Shown: positions 47,271 through 56,575 of the stretch, in pieces | Layout of the letters: the number at the start of each line of letters is the position of its first letter | Numbering within the stretch: the stretch's first letter is position 1 | Source: Methylotenera sp. | Lineage (GTDB): Bacteria > Pseudomonadota > Gammaproteobacteria > Burkholderiales > Methylophilaceae | NCBI GenBank assembly: GCA_013141075.1 | Contig: JABFRQ010000004.1 | Location: 129,073 to 193,072, forward strand | Length of the DNA: 64,000 nucleotides | Direction: 5' to 3' | The notes under the pieces: model-generated | Told to the model about the DNA's origin: nothing | The model's input: only the letters and a program-made list of their open reading frames with translations | The model's database searches: none | Program-made: the position numbers and the translations under genes

Positions 47271-49067
47271 TTATGATTTAAATTTGGCGGTGATGGCTAA
47301 TAACACTTCATTGCTAGGGTCAATTGCGAGTGCGTCATTCCAAATCTTTTTTGCTTCAACATGCATGCCTTTTTTCCAAAGCACTTCACCCAAATGCGCG
47401 GCAATTTCAGGGTCTTGCTGTGTTTTGTAGGCTTGTTGTAAATAGGTGATGGCTTTGTCTAAATTGCCTTTGCGGTAGTGCGCCCAGCCTAGGCTGTCTA
47501 ACATGTAATGGTCGTTTGGGCTTATTTTTAATGCGCTTTCAATGAGTTTTATGGCTTCATCTAGTTTAATGTTGCGGTCTGCAAATGAGTAGCCAAGCGC
47601 GTTGTAGGCGGCTGCAAAATCTGGTCTTGCAGCGATTGTTTTGCGTAACTCACTTTCCATTAAGTCAAACTTTTTTATGCGCTCAGCGGCAAGTGCGTAG
47701 TCGTAAACCAATTCGGGCGTATTGGGTAAGTTTCTGGTCGCTTTATCAAGCAAATCAAATGCTTCTTGGTCGCGCTTGGCTTTGGCTAATAAACTTGCTT
47801 GTGCTTGAATTACTAAAATTTGTTGCTCGGTTGTTAAGTCATCAATTGCATCAAGTTTTTCTATTGCTTTGTCGGCTGACTGCGTGCGGGCAATGACGTT
47901 TGCTAGGTTTAATTGCGCTTCAAGATAATGCGGATCATTCGCTGGTATTTTGTTATACCAAGCAATGGCGGCATCATCGCGTTTTTGTTTTTCAGCCACT
48001 TGCGCTAAATAAAGATGAATTTGATTTTCATCTTTAAAACCTAAAGTAAGTGCTTGTTGAAAGTAATTGTCAGCGGCGGCGTAATCAGATGATTGCAATG
48101 ATAGCAAACCAATGACTGCAGTCACTTCGGCACTATTATTTATGGAGCCAGTTTTTGCAGCACCGTCTTTGGCTGTTTTAATAATAATCGGATATTCTTT
48201 TTTTGCCGCATCGTATTGCTTTTGGTTCACCAAAATTTTCGCCATATTTAGGCGCACTTCATTTGATTCTGGATGTTTTGTCAAAAACCCTTGATAAAAA
48301 GTAATGGCAGCTTGCGGTGATTTTTCAAATAGTATTTGGCCTTTTAATAGTGCGGCGATGGTCCAGCCGGATTTTAGCGTTTCCGCCTGATTAAGTGCTT
48401 GTAAAGCCGTGCCATCTTGCTTGGCAGCCCATGCAGCTTGTGCAATGGCAAATTGTGCCTCAGCCAGAGTTGGGTAAGGTTTGGCGAGTGATTGTACCAA
48501 GCTTAATACGCCAGCTTTATCTGTACTTTTGCTGAGTAAATTATTAAGGAACAAAAAACCACCAGCACGCGTATCTTCTTTGACTAATAATTGCGCTAAG
48601 TAGGGTTTTGCTTCACTAAGTTTATTGGTTGCGATTAGCGTTTCTGTCATGGCTTGCTGTGCCTCGGTTGAGGTCGGGTCAAGCTCAGCCCAAAGCTGAA
48701 CCGCAGGAATCGTCAAGCCAGACACATGCCCGTAAGCCGCCGTTTTGGCGGCACGCTCGGCCAGACTTGCGTCACCTGTAGTTTTGGCTAAGTCATAAAA
48801 AATACTGCCAGAAGTGGCTAAATCACCACGTTGACCTGCAATCTCAGCCACTAAATATTTGTATACAAATTCAGCAGTTAATCGACTTTCTATGGCTTTC
48901 GGCGTGTTATTAGTTTTATTTGCAGTTTTAATGCCAATGCCTGTAGCGCATCCATTGAGTAGCAGTGAGCAAGCCAGTATGCAGGCACTTAAAGTTCTGG
49001 GGTAAGCGCTGGAAAATGTTTTAGTTTTACAGGTTTTAGCTGGGTATAAAGTCGTTGTAAGGGTCAT
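47271..49067 (-). CDS. TPR-repeat lipoprotein
   Basis: A 598-residue outer-membrane-type lipoprotein. The signal peptide ends in LLLNGC (Cys 40), with an N-terminal extension before the hydrophobic stretch. The rest is a run of tetratricopeptide repeats; the C-terminal ones are clearest (AAYNALGYSFADRNIKLDEAI, DSLGWAHYRKGNLDKAITYL). This protein commonly sits directly upstream of lolB in betaproteobacteria. The role is not defined but is presumably in envelope assembly. Confidence 0.88.
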   Translation of the reverse strand: MTLTTTLYPAKTCKTKTFSSAYPRTLSACILACSLLLNGCATGIGIKTANKTNNTPKAIESRLTAEFVYKYLVAEIAGQRGDLATSGSIFYDLAKTTGDASLAERAAKTAAYGHVSGLTIPAVQLWAELDPTSTEAQQAMTETLIATNKLSEAKPYLAQLLVKEDTRAGGFLFLNNLLSKSTDKAGVLSLVQSLAKPYPTLAEAQFAIAQAAWAAKQDGTALQALNQAETLKSGWTIAALLKGQILFEKSPQAAITFYQGFLTKHPESNEVRLNMAKILVNQKQYDAAKKEYPIIIKTAKDGAAKTGSINNSAEVTAVIGLLSLQSSDYAAADNYFQQALTLGFKDENQIHLYLAQVAEKQKRDDAAIAWYNKIPANDPHYLEAQLNLANVIARTQSADKAIEKLDAIDDLTTEQQILVIQAQASLLAKAKRDQEAFDLLDKATRNLPNTPELVYDYALAAERIKKFDLMESELRKTIAARPDFAAAYNALGYSFADRNIKLDEAIKLIESALKISPNDHYMLDSLGWAHYRKGNLDKAITYLQQAYKTQQDPEIAAHLGEVLWKKGMHVEAKKIWNDALAIDPSNEVLLAITAKFKS

Positions 49068-49216
49068 AGATTTCTTAGTATTAAAGTATTCAAATAAGAT
49101 GGTAAGCCATTGTAGCTATATTATATAGCCTCAAAGTTTAATCGTTAACTCTTTGTCCGTGACAGTAAGCCTAAGTTCCGCCATAATTATGAATTGACTG
49201 AAATGCATGTCAACAG

Positions 49217-49255
49217 TATTTAACCTGTAGAATTTAAACCATAGAATTTAACCCA
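49217..49255. repeat. Iterated TAGAATTTAAACC motif
   Basis: Three near-copies, TATTTAACCTG (49217), TAGAATTTAAACCA (49228) and TAGAATTTAACCCA (49242), lie in the divergent gap between the TPR lipoprotein and the ABC transporter genes. The last two have a 14-base period. They could be an operator or a slipped duplication. Confidence 0.45.
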
Positions 49256-49285
49256 TGTTGAAATTCCGTATTTAAAAATTGAGCA

Positions 49286-50254
49286 ATGATGACTAATTTT
49301 ACTGTAGAAGCACTCGAACTTACGCGACTTTATGGCGGCCGCGAAGCCGTTAGCAATGTAAGCTTTAATTTAAGCAAAGGCCAAGTATTGGGCTTTTTAG
49401 GCCCTAATGGTGCGGGTAAATCCACCACCATGAAAATGCTCACGGGCAACCTTGCACCGAGCAATGGCTCTGTTAAAATCTGTGGCATCGATATGATGGA
49501 AAACCCGAAAGAAGCCAAAGCGCTCATCGGCTATTTGCCTGAAATGCGCCCGCTATATAAAGAGTTGACGGTAGATGAGTATTTAACTATTGCTGCACGC
49601 TTGCATCGCGTAAGCTCAAGTCAAATTAAAAAAGCGGTTGAAGTGGCAAAAGAGCGCTGCGGTTTAGGCCATATGAGCAAACGCCTGATTGAAAATTTAT
49701 CTAATGGTTATCAACAGCGCGTAGGTATTGCGCAAGCGATTATTCATAACCCGATGGTGGTGATTTTAGATGAGCCAACCGTTGGGCTAGACCCAATTCA
49801 AATTCGTGATATTCGTGCGCTGATTCGTGAAGTAGGTAGCGAACGCAGCGTGATTATTTCTACTCATATTTTGCCTGAAGTTGAAATGGTCTGCGACCAC
49901 GTACAGATTATTGACAAAGGTAAGTTGGTATTTAATGGGTCTATTGATGTGCTTAAAAAGCAGCGCATTGGTAATAAGCTATTGATTGGGTTGAATAACA
50001 TGCCAGCAACGGATGATATGCTCAAAATTGCAGGCGTTGTTGAAGCTGAAGCCTTGCCTGGCAATTTAATGCGCATTCGCTTTGCTGATGATACCGCACC
50101 AGCTGAGGCTATTGTACAAGCAGCTGTTAAAAATGGTTGGGGCTTATACCAAATTGCGCCAGATCAAACCAGCTTAGAAGATGTATTTGTGCAGCTTACT
50201 TATCAAGACCAAGCCGCCCCTGAACAAGTAAACTTAGAACAAGCTGCAGCATAA
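49286..50254 (+). CDS. ABC transporter ATPase, GldA-like
   Basis: A 322-residue ATPase with GPNGAGKSTT (Walker A), LSNGYQQRVGIAQ (signature) and VVILDEPTVGLDP (Walker B), plus a C-terminal accessory region typical of ABC-2 type exporters. It forms an operon with a permease, a GldG-like protein and a DUF4340 protein. In Bacteroidetes these relate to gliding; in proteobacteria the substrate is unknown and no gliding is implied. A second ATG lies three bases in. Confidence 0.9.
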   Translation: MMTNFTVEALELTRLYGGREAVSNVSFNLSKGQVLGFLGPNGAGKSTTMKMLTGNLAPSNGSVKICGIDMMENPKEAKALIGYLPEMRPLYKELTVDEYLTIAARLHRVSSSQIKKAVEVAKERCGLGHMSKRLIENLSNGYQQRVGIAQAIIHNPMVVILDEPTVGLDPIQIRDIRALIREVGSERSVIISTHILPEVEMVCDHVQIIDKGKLVFNGSIDVLKKQRIGNKLLIGLNNMPATDDMLKIAGVVEAEALPGNLMRIRFADDTAPAEAIVQAAVKNGWGLYQIAPDQTSLEDVFVQLTYQDQAAPEQVNLEQAAA

Positions 50255-50264
50255 GGGATAGAAC

Positions 50265-51011
50265 ATGATTATCAACGTAGCAAGAAAAGAACTCAAAAGT
50301 ATGTTTGCCTCGCCAATGGGCTGGGTAATTTTGTCATTACTAATGTTTGCATTTGGCACTTATTATTTAAACGGCGTGAATGATTATTTTGCGGTGATGT
50401 CAGGCGCAATGCGCCCTGCAGAGCGTACTGGGGTGACACAGTTTGTTGGGCAAAACGTCTATGGTTTTACGTCGTTTATGGTGTTGTTTGCCGTGCCATT
50501 GCTCTCAATGCGTTTAATTTCAGAAGAGCGCCGTAGCCAGACCTTACCATTTTTATTCAGTGCGCCAATCTCACTCACAGAAATTGTACTAGGTAAGTTT
50601 TTAGGCTTAGTCGCATTTTTAAGTATTTTGGTGGTGTTTATTGGCCTAATGCTCTCAACGCTTAATATTTGGGCAGACATTGATTTCGGTTATCTCATTG
50701 CCAATTCAATCGGTTTGCTACTCATGATTGCTAGCTTTTCTGCGCTTGGGCTTTATTTTTCAAGTATGACGCAGCAGCCAGTAGTAGCGGCAATTTTAAC
50801 GTTTATTGCCTTATTCGCCTTGATGTTTTTAGATCGCTTTTTTGCTGGCGACCCAAGTAACACCTTGGCTAGTTTGTCGCTCACACGGCACTTTCAATCA
50901 TTCTCAAGTGGCTTAATTGATACTGCAGACATTGCTTATTTTGGCTTATTCATCGTAACATTTTTAACGCTAACAGTCCGTCGCCTAGATGCTGACCGTC
51001 TGCGTGGTTAA
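50265..51011 (+). CDS. ABC-2 type permease, GldF-like
   Basis: The 248-residue inner-membrane permease has about six segments and the conserved N-terminus NVARKELKSMFASPMGWVILSLLMF. It pairs with the ATPase ten bases upstream. Confidence 0.9.
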   Translation: MIINVARKELKSMFASPMGWVILSLLMFAFGTYYLNGVNDYFAVMSGAMRPAERTGVTQFVGQNVYGFTSFMVLFAVPLLSMRLISEERRSQTLPFLFSAPISLTEIVLGKFLGLVAFLSILVVFIGLMLSTLNIWADIDFGYLIANSIGLLLMIASFSALGLYFSSMTQQPVVAAILTFIALFALMFLDRFFAGDPSNTLASLSLTRHFQSFSSGLIDTADIAYFGLFIVTFLTLTVRRLDADRLRG

Positions 51012-51026
51012 TCGGACTTAGTAAAC

Positions 51027-52412
51027 ATGAACATCAATCGTAAATTACGTTTTCAGCTTTTAGTACAAAACGGCTTTTTTGTCGTACTATTTTTAATGCT
51101 AATTGTGTTGTTAGGCTACCTGGCTAGCCAATATCATGTGGCAAAAGACATTACGCAAGCTAATCGCAATATTCTTACGCAAGGCAGTGTAAACGTGCTT
51201 AAGCAGATGAAAGAGCCCGTAAACATTACTGTGTTTGCAACCAAAGATGATGCGTCAGGTGGCGACAATTTCCGCAAAGGGATGATTGATTTTGTGGCGC
51301 GTTATCAGCGCGAAAAAAAGAATGTGAATTTAACTTTTATTAACCCTTCTATCGAGCCAAAACTTGCGCAAGATGCTGGCATTAAAGAAGATGGTGAAGT
51401 GATTGTTGAGTACAACAAGCGCGTAGAGCATATTATTCCGCCCATTGCCGAGCAGGAAATGACCAATTTATTGGTGAGGCTTTCTCGCACCAATCAGCAA
51501 GCGGTGATGTATTTAGATGGCCACGGCGAGCGTAATTTAATTGGTATTAAAAACAATGACATTGGTGAGTTTGGTAAACAATTAGAGAAAAAAGGCTTTA
51601 AATTTGCCAACCCAGATTTAACCATAGCACAAGCTGTGCCTAGCAATGGCGCCATGCTGGTGATTGCTAGCCCGCAAGTGGATGTAAGCGATGTTGAAGC
51701 AAAAAAAATTAAAACATATCTTGAAAGTGGCGGCAATTTATTGTGGCTATTAGATGACGATAATTTACGCGGTTTAAAAGAAGTGGCAGATTATTTAGGC
51801 ATGACCGTGTCACCAGGCATCGCAATGGACATGGCATCAGCCCAATATGGCGCAGATGCACGTGTGTCGTTCGCAAGCTTGTATGGTGAGCATGCGATTA
51901 CCAAAAACTTTATGTTGCGTACTTTATTTCCAGAAGCGCATCAGGTAACAGCAATCGGCACCGATGATAACGGTTGGAAAGTCAGTAATTTGGTTGAAGT
52001 GGCACCTAATGGCTGGTTAATGGCTGGACCGTTAGCAAAAGATGCCAAGCCAACCTTTAATGAAAAAACAGATAAGCGCGGCCCAATCAACATTGGCGTG
52101 GCGCTAGAGCGTATCTACGGTAAAAAAGGCCAGCGCGTTGTGGTGATGGGTAATGGTAATTTCTTATCAAATACGTTTATTACCAACGGTGGCAACTTAG
52201 ATTTAGGTGTGAATATAGTTAACTGGTTAGCAGGTGATGATAAGCTCATCACTATTCAACCCATGCCACTTAAAGATATTAACGTGACAATTCCAGACAC
52301 GGATTCAGGCCGTTTGGTTGCTTGGATGGTGTTCCACGGATTTCAATATTTCATTCCACTGGCGATGATGATCGCGGGCTTTTTCTTTTGGTGGAAGCGT
52401 AGAAAAGCATAG
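51027..52412 (+). CDS. GldG-like auxiliary protein of the ABC transporter
   Basis: A 461-residue protein with a membrane helix at each end (about 10-30 and 435-455) and a large extracytoplasmic domain between (NLVVRLSRTNQQAVMYLDGHGER, LESGGNLLWLLDDD). This is the family found with GldA/GldF-type transporters (ABC_transp_aux). It lies 15 bases after the permease. Confidence 0.88.
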   Translation: MNINRKLRFQLLVQNGFFVVLFLMLIVLLGYLASQYHVAKDITQANRNILTQGSVNVLKQMKEPVNITVFATKDDASGGDNFRKGMIDFVARYQREKKNVNLTFINPSIEPKLAQDAGIKEDGEVIVEYNKRVEHIIPPIAEQEMTNLLVRLSRTNQQAVMYLDGHGERNLIGIKNNDIGEFGKQLEKKGFKFANPDLTIAQAVPSNGAMLVIASPQVDVSDVEAKKIKTYLESGGNLLWLLDDDNLRGLKEVADYLGMTVSPGIAMDMASAQYGADARVSFASLYGEHAITKNFMLRTLFPEAHQVTAIGTDDNGWKVSNLVEVAPNGWLMAGPLAKDAKPTFNEKTDKRGPINIGVALERIYGKKGQRVVVMGNGNFLSNTFITNGGNLDLGVNIVNWLAGDDKLITIQPMPLKDINVTIPDTDSGRLVAWMVFHGFQYFIPLAMMIAGFFFWWKRRKA

Positions 52413-52427
52413 TTCTAATATATACCT

Positions 52428-52457
52428 CGTCATTGCTTCGCGACGCTTGTAATGACG
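52428..52457. repeat. Degenerate palindromic repeat between the GldG-like and DUF4340 genes
   Basis: CGTCATT (52428) and AATGACG (ending 52457) are perfect outer arms of a 30-base unit with an imperfect GC-rich interior (GCTTCGCGACGC). The sequence resembles a shortened copy of the element at 19450-19515. Confidence 0.6.
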
Positions 52458-52495
52458 ATTGATTTTTTTGAATTCAGTATATTTGAAGGTAAAGC

Positions 52496-53398
52496 ATGAA
52501 AAAACGCTGGTTGCTTAATTTGGTGATGTTGTGTGTTGTTGCAGGCTTGGTGGCTTTTTTATATTTGCGACCAAAAGCTGGGGTTGAGCAAGATAATGCT
52601 CACGAAATTACAAATTACAAATTAGCTGAATTTAACGCCATTAGTGTGGAGTTTCCTACTAAAGCTGCCGTAACTTTAGAAAAAGTAAATGGCTTTTGGC
52701 GGCTTACTGCACCTAAGCAAACACGTGCTAATAAAGATGTGGTGAATCAAATTATATCGATTATTGCCGCAAAATCTAAAGAGAAAGTGCTTATTTCAAA
52801 TGATGCGGATTTAGAAAAATTTGGCCTCAATAACCCTACACTAAAACTAAAATTATTGAGAGATAAAACCAATGCAGAAGAATTTGCATTTGGTACGCAT
52901 AACTCAGTAACCGACGAGCAGTATGTTGCCCATAGAGGTGCTGTTTACTTGGTTTCTAGTAATTATGCTGAAGTCGCTTCAACCCAAGTGATGGAGCTAG
53001 TTGATAAGTCACCATTAAAACCCACTGAAAAAGTTGCGGGCTTCGATTTTAGTCACCTTGAACAATGGGAAGCCGTTAAGCTAAATGTGGACATCGTAGC
53101 AGGGCAATGGAAAGTGTCACTACCCGCGACCAAGCCGCAACAAAACGAGCTTAACGAGTGGTTAGATTACTCATGGGTGTATAACCCAGCGAAGTCAGTA
53201 GAGTTTTATACGCCAGATCGTAAAACGACTTATCCATCACTTGAAGTGAAATTAGCCGATGGTAGCAAAGTGCATTTTGATAAAATTCAAGAATCGCCAG
53301 ATTTATTATTAGGCCGCCCTGACGAAGGGTTGATGTATATTTTTCCGTCAGATTCAGGGTTTACCATGCTCAACCCGCCAATCAATTTGCCCAATTAG
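52496..53398 (+). CDS. DUF4340 protein
   Basis: A 300-residue protein with one N-terminal membrane helix (LLNLVMLCVVAGLVAFLYL) and a periplasmic domain matching DUF4340 (FNAISVEFPTKAAVTLEKVNGFWRLTAP, LEKFGLNNPTLKLKL). It always accompanies Gld-type transporters of this sort. It lies 83 bases after the GldG-like gene, with a repeat in the gap, and 19 bases before mutM. Confidence 0.85.
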   Translation: MKKRWLLNLVMLCVVAGLVAFLYLRPKAGVEQDNAHEITNYKLAEFNAISVEFPTKAAVTLEKVNGFWRLTAPKQTRANKDVVNQIISIIAAKSKEKVLISNDADLEKFGLNNPTLKLKLLRDKTNAEEFAFGTHNSVTDEQYVAHRGAVYLVSSNYAEVASTQVMELVDKSPLKPTEKVAGFDFSHLEQWEAVKLNVDIVAGQWKVSLPATKPQQNELNEWLDYSWVYNPAKSVEFYTPDRKTTYPSLEVKLADGSKVHFDKIQESPDLLLGRPDEGLMYIFPSDSGFTMLNPPINLPN

Positions 53399-53417
53399 CT
53401 TGCTGACAATCTAAATC

Positions 53418-54260
53418 ATGCCAGAACTCCCAGAGGTAGAAACCACGCGCCGCGGGCTTTTACCTCTTGTTGGCAAGGTGGTTCAATCCGTTACCATTCG
53501 CTACCCAACGCTGCGCTGGCCAATTCCGCAACACTTAAACCAAACCTTAGCCAATCAAAGGCTACATGGCCTTACACGCCGCGCTAAGTATATTTTGTGC
53601 GAGTTTGACACGGGTGTTTTGTTGGTGCATCTTGGCATGTCAGGCCGCATTCAATTGCTAGACTGCAATTATCCCCCAGAAAAACATGATCATTTTGATA
53701 TTGCCTTTAAACCAGATATTGAGTTTGTTGAAGGACAAGTACTGCGCCTGCGTGACCCACGCCGTTTTGGCGCAGTGTTGTGGATTGATAACAAAGAAAA
53801 CAATCACAGCTTGTTAAATAGTCTAGGCCCAGAGCCGTTAGAAGAGGGCTTTAACGAAAAATATTTGCTTGCGGCATTAAGTAACAAAACGCTCGCCATT
53901 AAAAACGCTATTATGGATGGGCACGTAGTGGTGGGTGTGGGCAATATTTATGCGAGTGAGTCACTATTTCGGGCGCGTATTCATCCTGAAACATCTGCCA
54001 ATAAGTTGACGTTAAAGCAGTGCGAAAAACTGGTGTTGGAAATCAAAAATACCCTGCAAGATGCGCTGGCCGCGGGCGGTAGCAGCTTACGAGATTTTTT
54101 TGGTACGGATGGTAGCGCAGGCTATTTTCAGCAAGAATATTTTGTCTATGGTCGCACGGACGAGCCGTGTAAAATTTGCGAAAAACCAATTAAAAATATT
54201 CGATTAGGGCAACGCTCAACGTTTTATTGTGAGCAGTGCCAGAAGCGAAAAAACCTGTAA
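53418..54260 (+). CDS. mutM: MutM/Fpg, formamidopyrimidine-DNA glycosylase
   Basis: MutM removes 8-oxoguanine and nicks the backbone. The N-terminal PELPEVETTRRGL includes the catalytic Pro and Glu, and the C-terminal zinc finger is CKICEKPIKN...FYCEQCQ. Length 280. It complements the Nudix protein at 2 kb, which cleans the nucleotide pool. Confidence 0.96.
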   Translation: MPELPEVETTRRGLLPLVGKVVQSVTIRYPTLRWPIPQHLNQTLANQRLHGLTRRAKYILCEFDTGVLLVHLGMSGRIQLLDCNYPPEKHDHFDIAFKPDIEFVEGQVLRLRDPRRFGAVLWIDNKENNHSLLNSLGPEPLEEGFNEKYLLAALSNKTLAIKNAIMDGHVVVGVGNIYASESLFRARIHPETSANKLTLKQCEKLVLEIKNTLQDALAAGGSSLRDFFGTDGSAGYFQQEYFVYGRTDEPCKICEKPIKNIRLGQRSTFYCEQCQKRKNL

Positions 54261-54303
54261 AACTCCCACAAAAATCACCAATAATAGCTACGAGAGAAAA
54301 ACA

Positions 54304-54342
54304 ATGCCCTGCGAGGCACACCCAGCAAGGCTCGCAGAGCAT
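54304..54342. other. Hairpin downstream of mutM
   Basis: ATGCCCTGCGAG (54304-54315) and CTCGCAGAGCAT (54331-54342) form a 12-base stem with one mismatch and a 15-base loop. There is no T run on either side, so it is not a classical terminator. It lies between convergent mutM and ubiB. Confidence 0.45.
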
Positions 54343-54394
54343 CATGTTGGAGTTGTGTTAAATCTAAATAGTACTAGGCGTAATTTATATGACT

Positions 54395-55951
54395 TTATGC
54401 CAGCCACAACATGAACAAAGCTGAAAGTTGCAGCAGTAGCAACAAAGCAACAATTAGTGTTAAGCGTTTTTGCCAACGTGCTTGTTTTTCTTGCGCTTTA
54501 ATCAGTGCATCAATTGCTTGCCGTATAGGCGCATCTTGTTCTACACGCGTTTGTTGGCTTAAAAATTGATGCACTAAACGCGGCATTTGCGGCAGGTTTT
54601 TAGCGATGAAAGGTAGTTCTTTTTTTAAGCTTTTAGCCACGTTGCGCCAGCCAATTTGCTCGCTCATCCAGCGTTTTAAAAAGGGTTTGGCGGTTTGCCA
54701 TAAATCAATATTTGGGTCTAAATCTCGGCCTAAACCTTCAATATTCAGCAAAGTTTTTTGCAACATCACTAATTGCGGCTGAATCACCACGCCAAATTTA
54801 CGCGACATTTGAAATAGGCTGAGTAAAGTACGCCCAAACGAAATGTCTTTTAACGGCTTGTTGAAAACTGGCTCGCAGATGGCGCGCACGGCGGTTTCTA
54901 GCGCTTCCACATTGGTGTCTTTTGGCACCCAGCCAGACTCGATATGCGCCATGGCAACATCACGATAATCGCGGTTGAAAAAAGCTAAAAAATTACGCGC
55001 AAGGTAGTATTTATCGGTGTCGTTAAGCGTGCCCATAATGCCGAAATCTAGTGCAATATAGCGGCCTGCATATTCTCCTTCAGTCGCTACTTGTATATTA
55101 CCTGGGTGCATGTCCGCATGAAAAAAACCATCTCTGAATACTTGCGTAAAAAATATTTCTACACCGTCATGCGCGAGTTTGGCTATGTTAATGCCTTTGG
55201 CGCGAAGCACCTCTATTTGGCTAATCGGCGTGCCAACCATGCGCTGCATCACCATCACTTCTTTGCGACACCAATCCCAATAAACATCAGGGACTAGTAA
55301 AGTTTTATCGGGGAAATTGCCTGCTAAACGTGTGCAATTAGCGGCTTCTAAGGTTAAATCTAACTCGCTTTGCGTGTGTTCAGCAAACTCTGCAACCACT
55401 TCGCGCGGCTTTAAGCGCCGACCTTCGGATGATAGCGTTTGCAGCAACCATGCGCCTGTATCAAGCAGCTCTAAATCATGGCTGATTGTTTTTGCAATAC
55501 CTGGGCGTAGCACTTTAACCGCCACTGGTGTGCCGTCTAGCAAGTGCGAAAAATGGACTTGCGCGACAGACGCGCTGGCGATTGCTACCTCTTCAAAACT
55601 TAAAAACACATCATGCAGCGGTAAGTTAAACGCAGTTTGTATAGTTTTTTCAACTTCAGCAAAGGCAAACGGTGGCACTTGATCTTGTAACTTGGCAAGT
55701 TCATCCGCAATATCCAAAGGAATTAAATCGCGCCGTGTAGAAAGCATTTGCCCAAATTTAACAAAAATTGGGCCCAGTGCTTCAAGCGCTAATCTGAGTC
55801 TCTCGCCACGTGGGCGGTTTTTATTACGCCAAAATAGCAAGCCATTGATTAAACCTCGCAGCGGTTTTAATTTGGTGTGACTTAAGATAAATTCATCTAA
55901 GCCAAAGCGTAGCGCGATATAAATAATGTAAAAAAGCCGAAAAATTCGCAT
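54395..55951 (-). CDS. ubiB: UbiB, ubiquinone biosynthesis ATPase/kinase-like protein
   Basis: UbiB belongs to the ABC1/ADCK family and supports ubiquinone synthesis at the inner membrane. Seen are the KxGQ motif (FVKFGQMLSTRRDLIP), the Ala-rich loop ASASVAQVH, FHADMHPGNIQV, and a C-terminal membrane segment (LTLIVALLLLLQLSALFMLWL). Length 518. It is the last gene of DUF971-ubiE-ubiJ-ubiB. Confidence 0.95.
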   Translation of the reverse strand: MRIFRLFYIIYIALRFGLDEFILSHTKLKPLRGLINGLLFWRNKNRPRGERLRLALEALGPIFVKFGQMLSTRRDLIPLDIADELAKLQDQVPPFAFAEVEKTIQTAFNLPLHDVFLSFEEVAIASASVAQVHFSHLLDGTPVAVKVLRPGIAKTISHDLELLDTGAWLLQTLSSEGRRLKPREVVAEFAEHTQSELDLTLEAANCTRLAGNFPDKTLLVPDVYWDWCRKEVMVMQRMVGTPISQIEVLRAKGINIAKLAHDGVEIFFTQVFRDGFFHADMHPGNIQVATEGEYAGRYIALDFGIMGTLNDTDKYYLARNFLAFFNRDYRDVAMAHIESGWVPKDTNVEALETAVRAICEPVFNKPLKDISFGRTLLSLFQMSRKFGVVIQPQLVMLQKTLLNIEGLGRDLDPNIDLWQTAKPFLKRWMSEQIGWRNVAKSLKKELPFIAKNLPQMPRLVHQFLSQQTRVEQDAPIRQAIDALIKAQEKQARWQKRLTLIVALLLLLQLSALFMLWLA

Positions 55952-55987
55952 AAGTTTGAGTGGGCTGTCGTTAGTTTTATTGGGTGA

Positions 55988-56575
55988 TTATTTTCTTAAT
56001 TCAGTGCTCTTAATTAACTTTGCTAGTCTTTTTTCAAAGCGCGCGACATCAGCGCGTAGCGTATCAACATCAGCATTAAACTGTTCCACATGGCGTTTTT
56101 TAGCAATCATCGGTTTTTCTTCTTGCCAATATTCGCTCAACATTTCAGTTAGATTTAGGCTGGTATCTTTCACTGATTGGGCTGTTTTGCGACTCAAATC
56201 ACCTAATTTATTGGCTGGAATATCGCCGACTAATTTACTTAAATCGTCTTCATAATCCCAGCGAATATTTTGTAGAATTTTAGAAAATTCAGTGGCTAAA
56301 TGCGTATCGCCATCAATTTTTATTTGTGTTTTTGCGGCATCGTCACCAGCTAGGATTCGAAGCGCAAGGCTGGGAGGTAGGTGGATAGTGGCTTCTGGAG
56401 GCATTGTTTCACCTCCGAGCGCTAAACTACCATCTTCTAAAATAATTAGATTGGCTTTTAGCAGCACAAAATCAAACTGAATTGTTTTTCCAGAAAACTC
56501 CAATAAATACGCTTTTGCCCAACTATTTTGTTGCGTCAAGTGCTGCAAAAAACGGGTGGCAAGCGGTTTCAGCAT
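55988..56575 (-). CDS. ubiJ: UbiJ, SCP2-domain ubiquinone biosynthesis factor
   Basis: UbiJ is a lipid-binding scaffold of the Ubi complex. The 195-residue protein has an N-terminal SCP2-like domain (SGKTIQFDFVLLKANLIILEDGSL) and a C-terminal coiled-coil (about 155-192). It overlaps the ubiE stop by one base (TAATG). Confidence 0.9.
   Translation of the reverse strand: MLKPLATRFLQHLTQQNSWAKAYLLEFSGKTIQFDFVLLKANLIILEDGSLALGGETMPPEATIHLPPSLALRILAGDDAAKTQIKIDGDTHLATEFSKILQNIRWDYEDDLSKLVGDIPANKLGDLSRKTAQSVKDTSLNLTEMLSEYWQEEKPMIAKKRHVEQFNADVDTLRADVARFEKRLAKLIKSTELRK

Noticed and set aside
49286-53398. Gliding motility system
   Set aside because: Only the ABC part (GldA/F/G-like and DUF4340) is present; no other gld or spr genes, and this module is common in non-gliding proteobacteria.
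26150-54342. 13-base match (TGCTCTGCGAGCC) between the tonB leader and the mutM downstream hairpin
   Set aside because: Matches of this length are expected many times by chance in 64 kb on both strands.
54229-54414. 61-codon frame overlapping the mutM end and ubiB end
   Set aside because: It overlaps the end of mutM in another frame, lacks a ribosome site, and crosses a hairpin.
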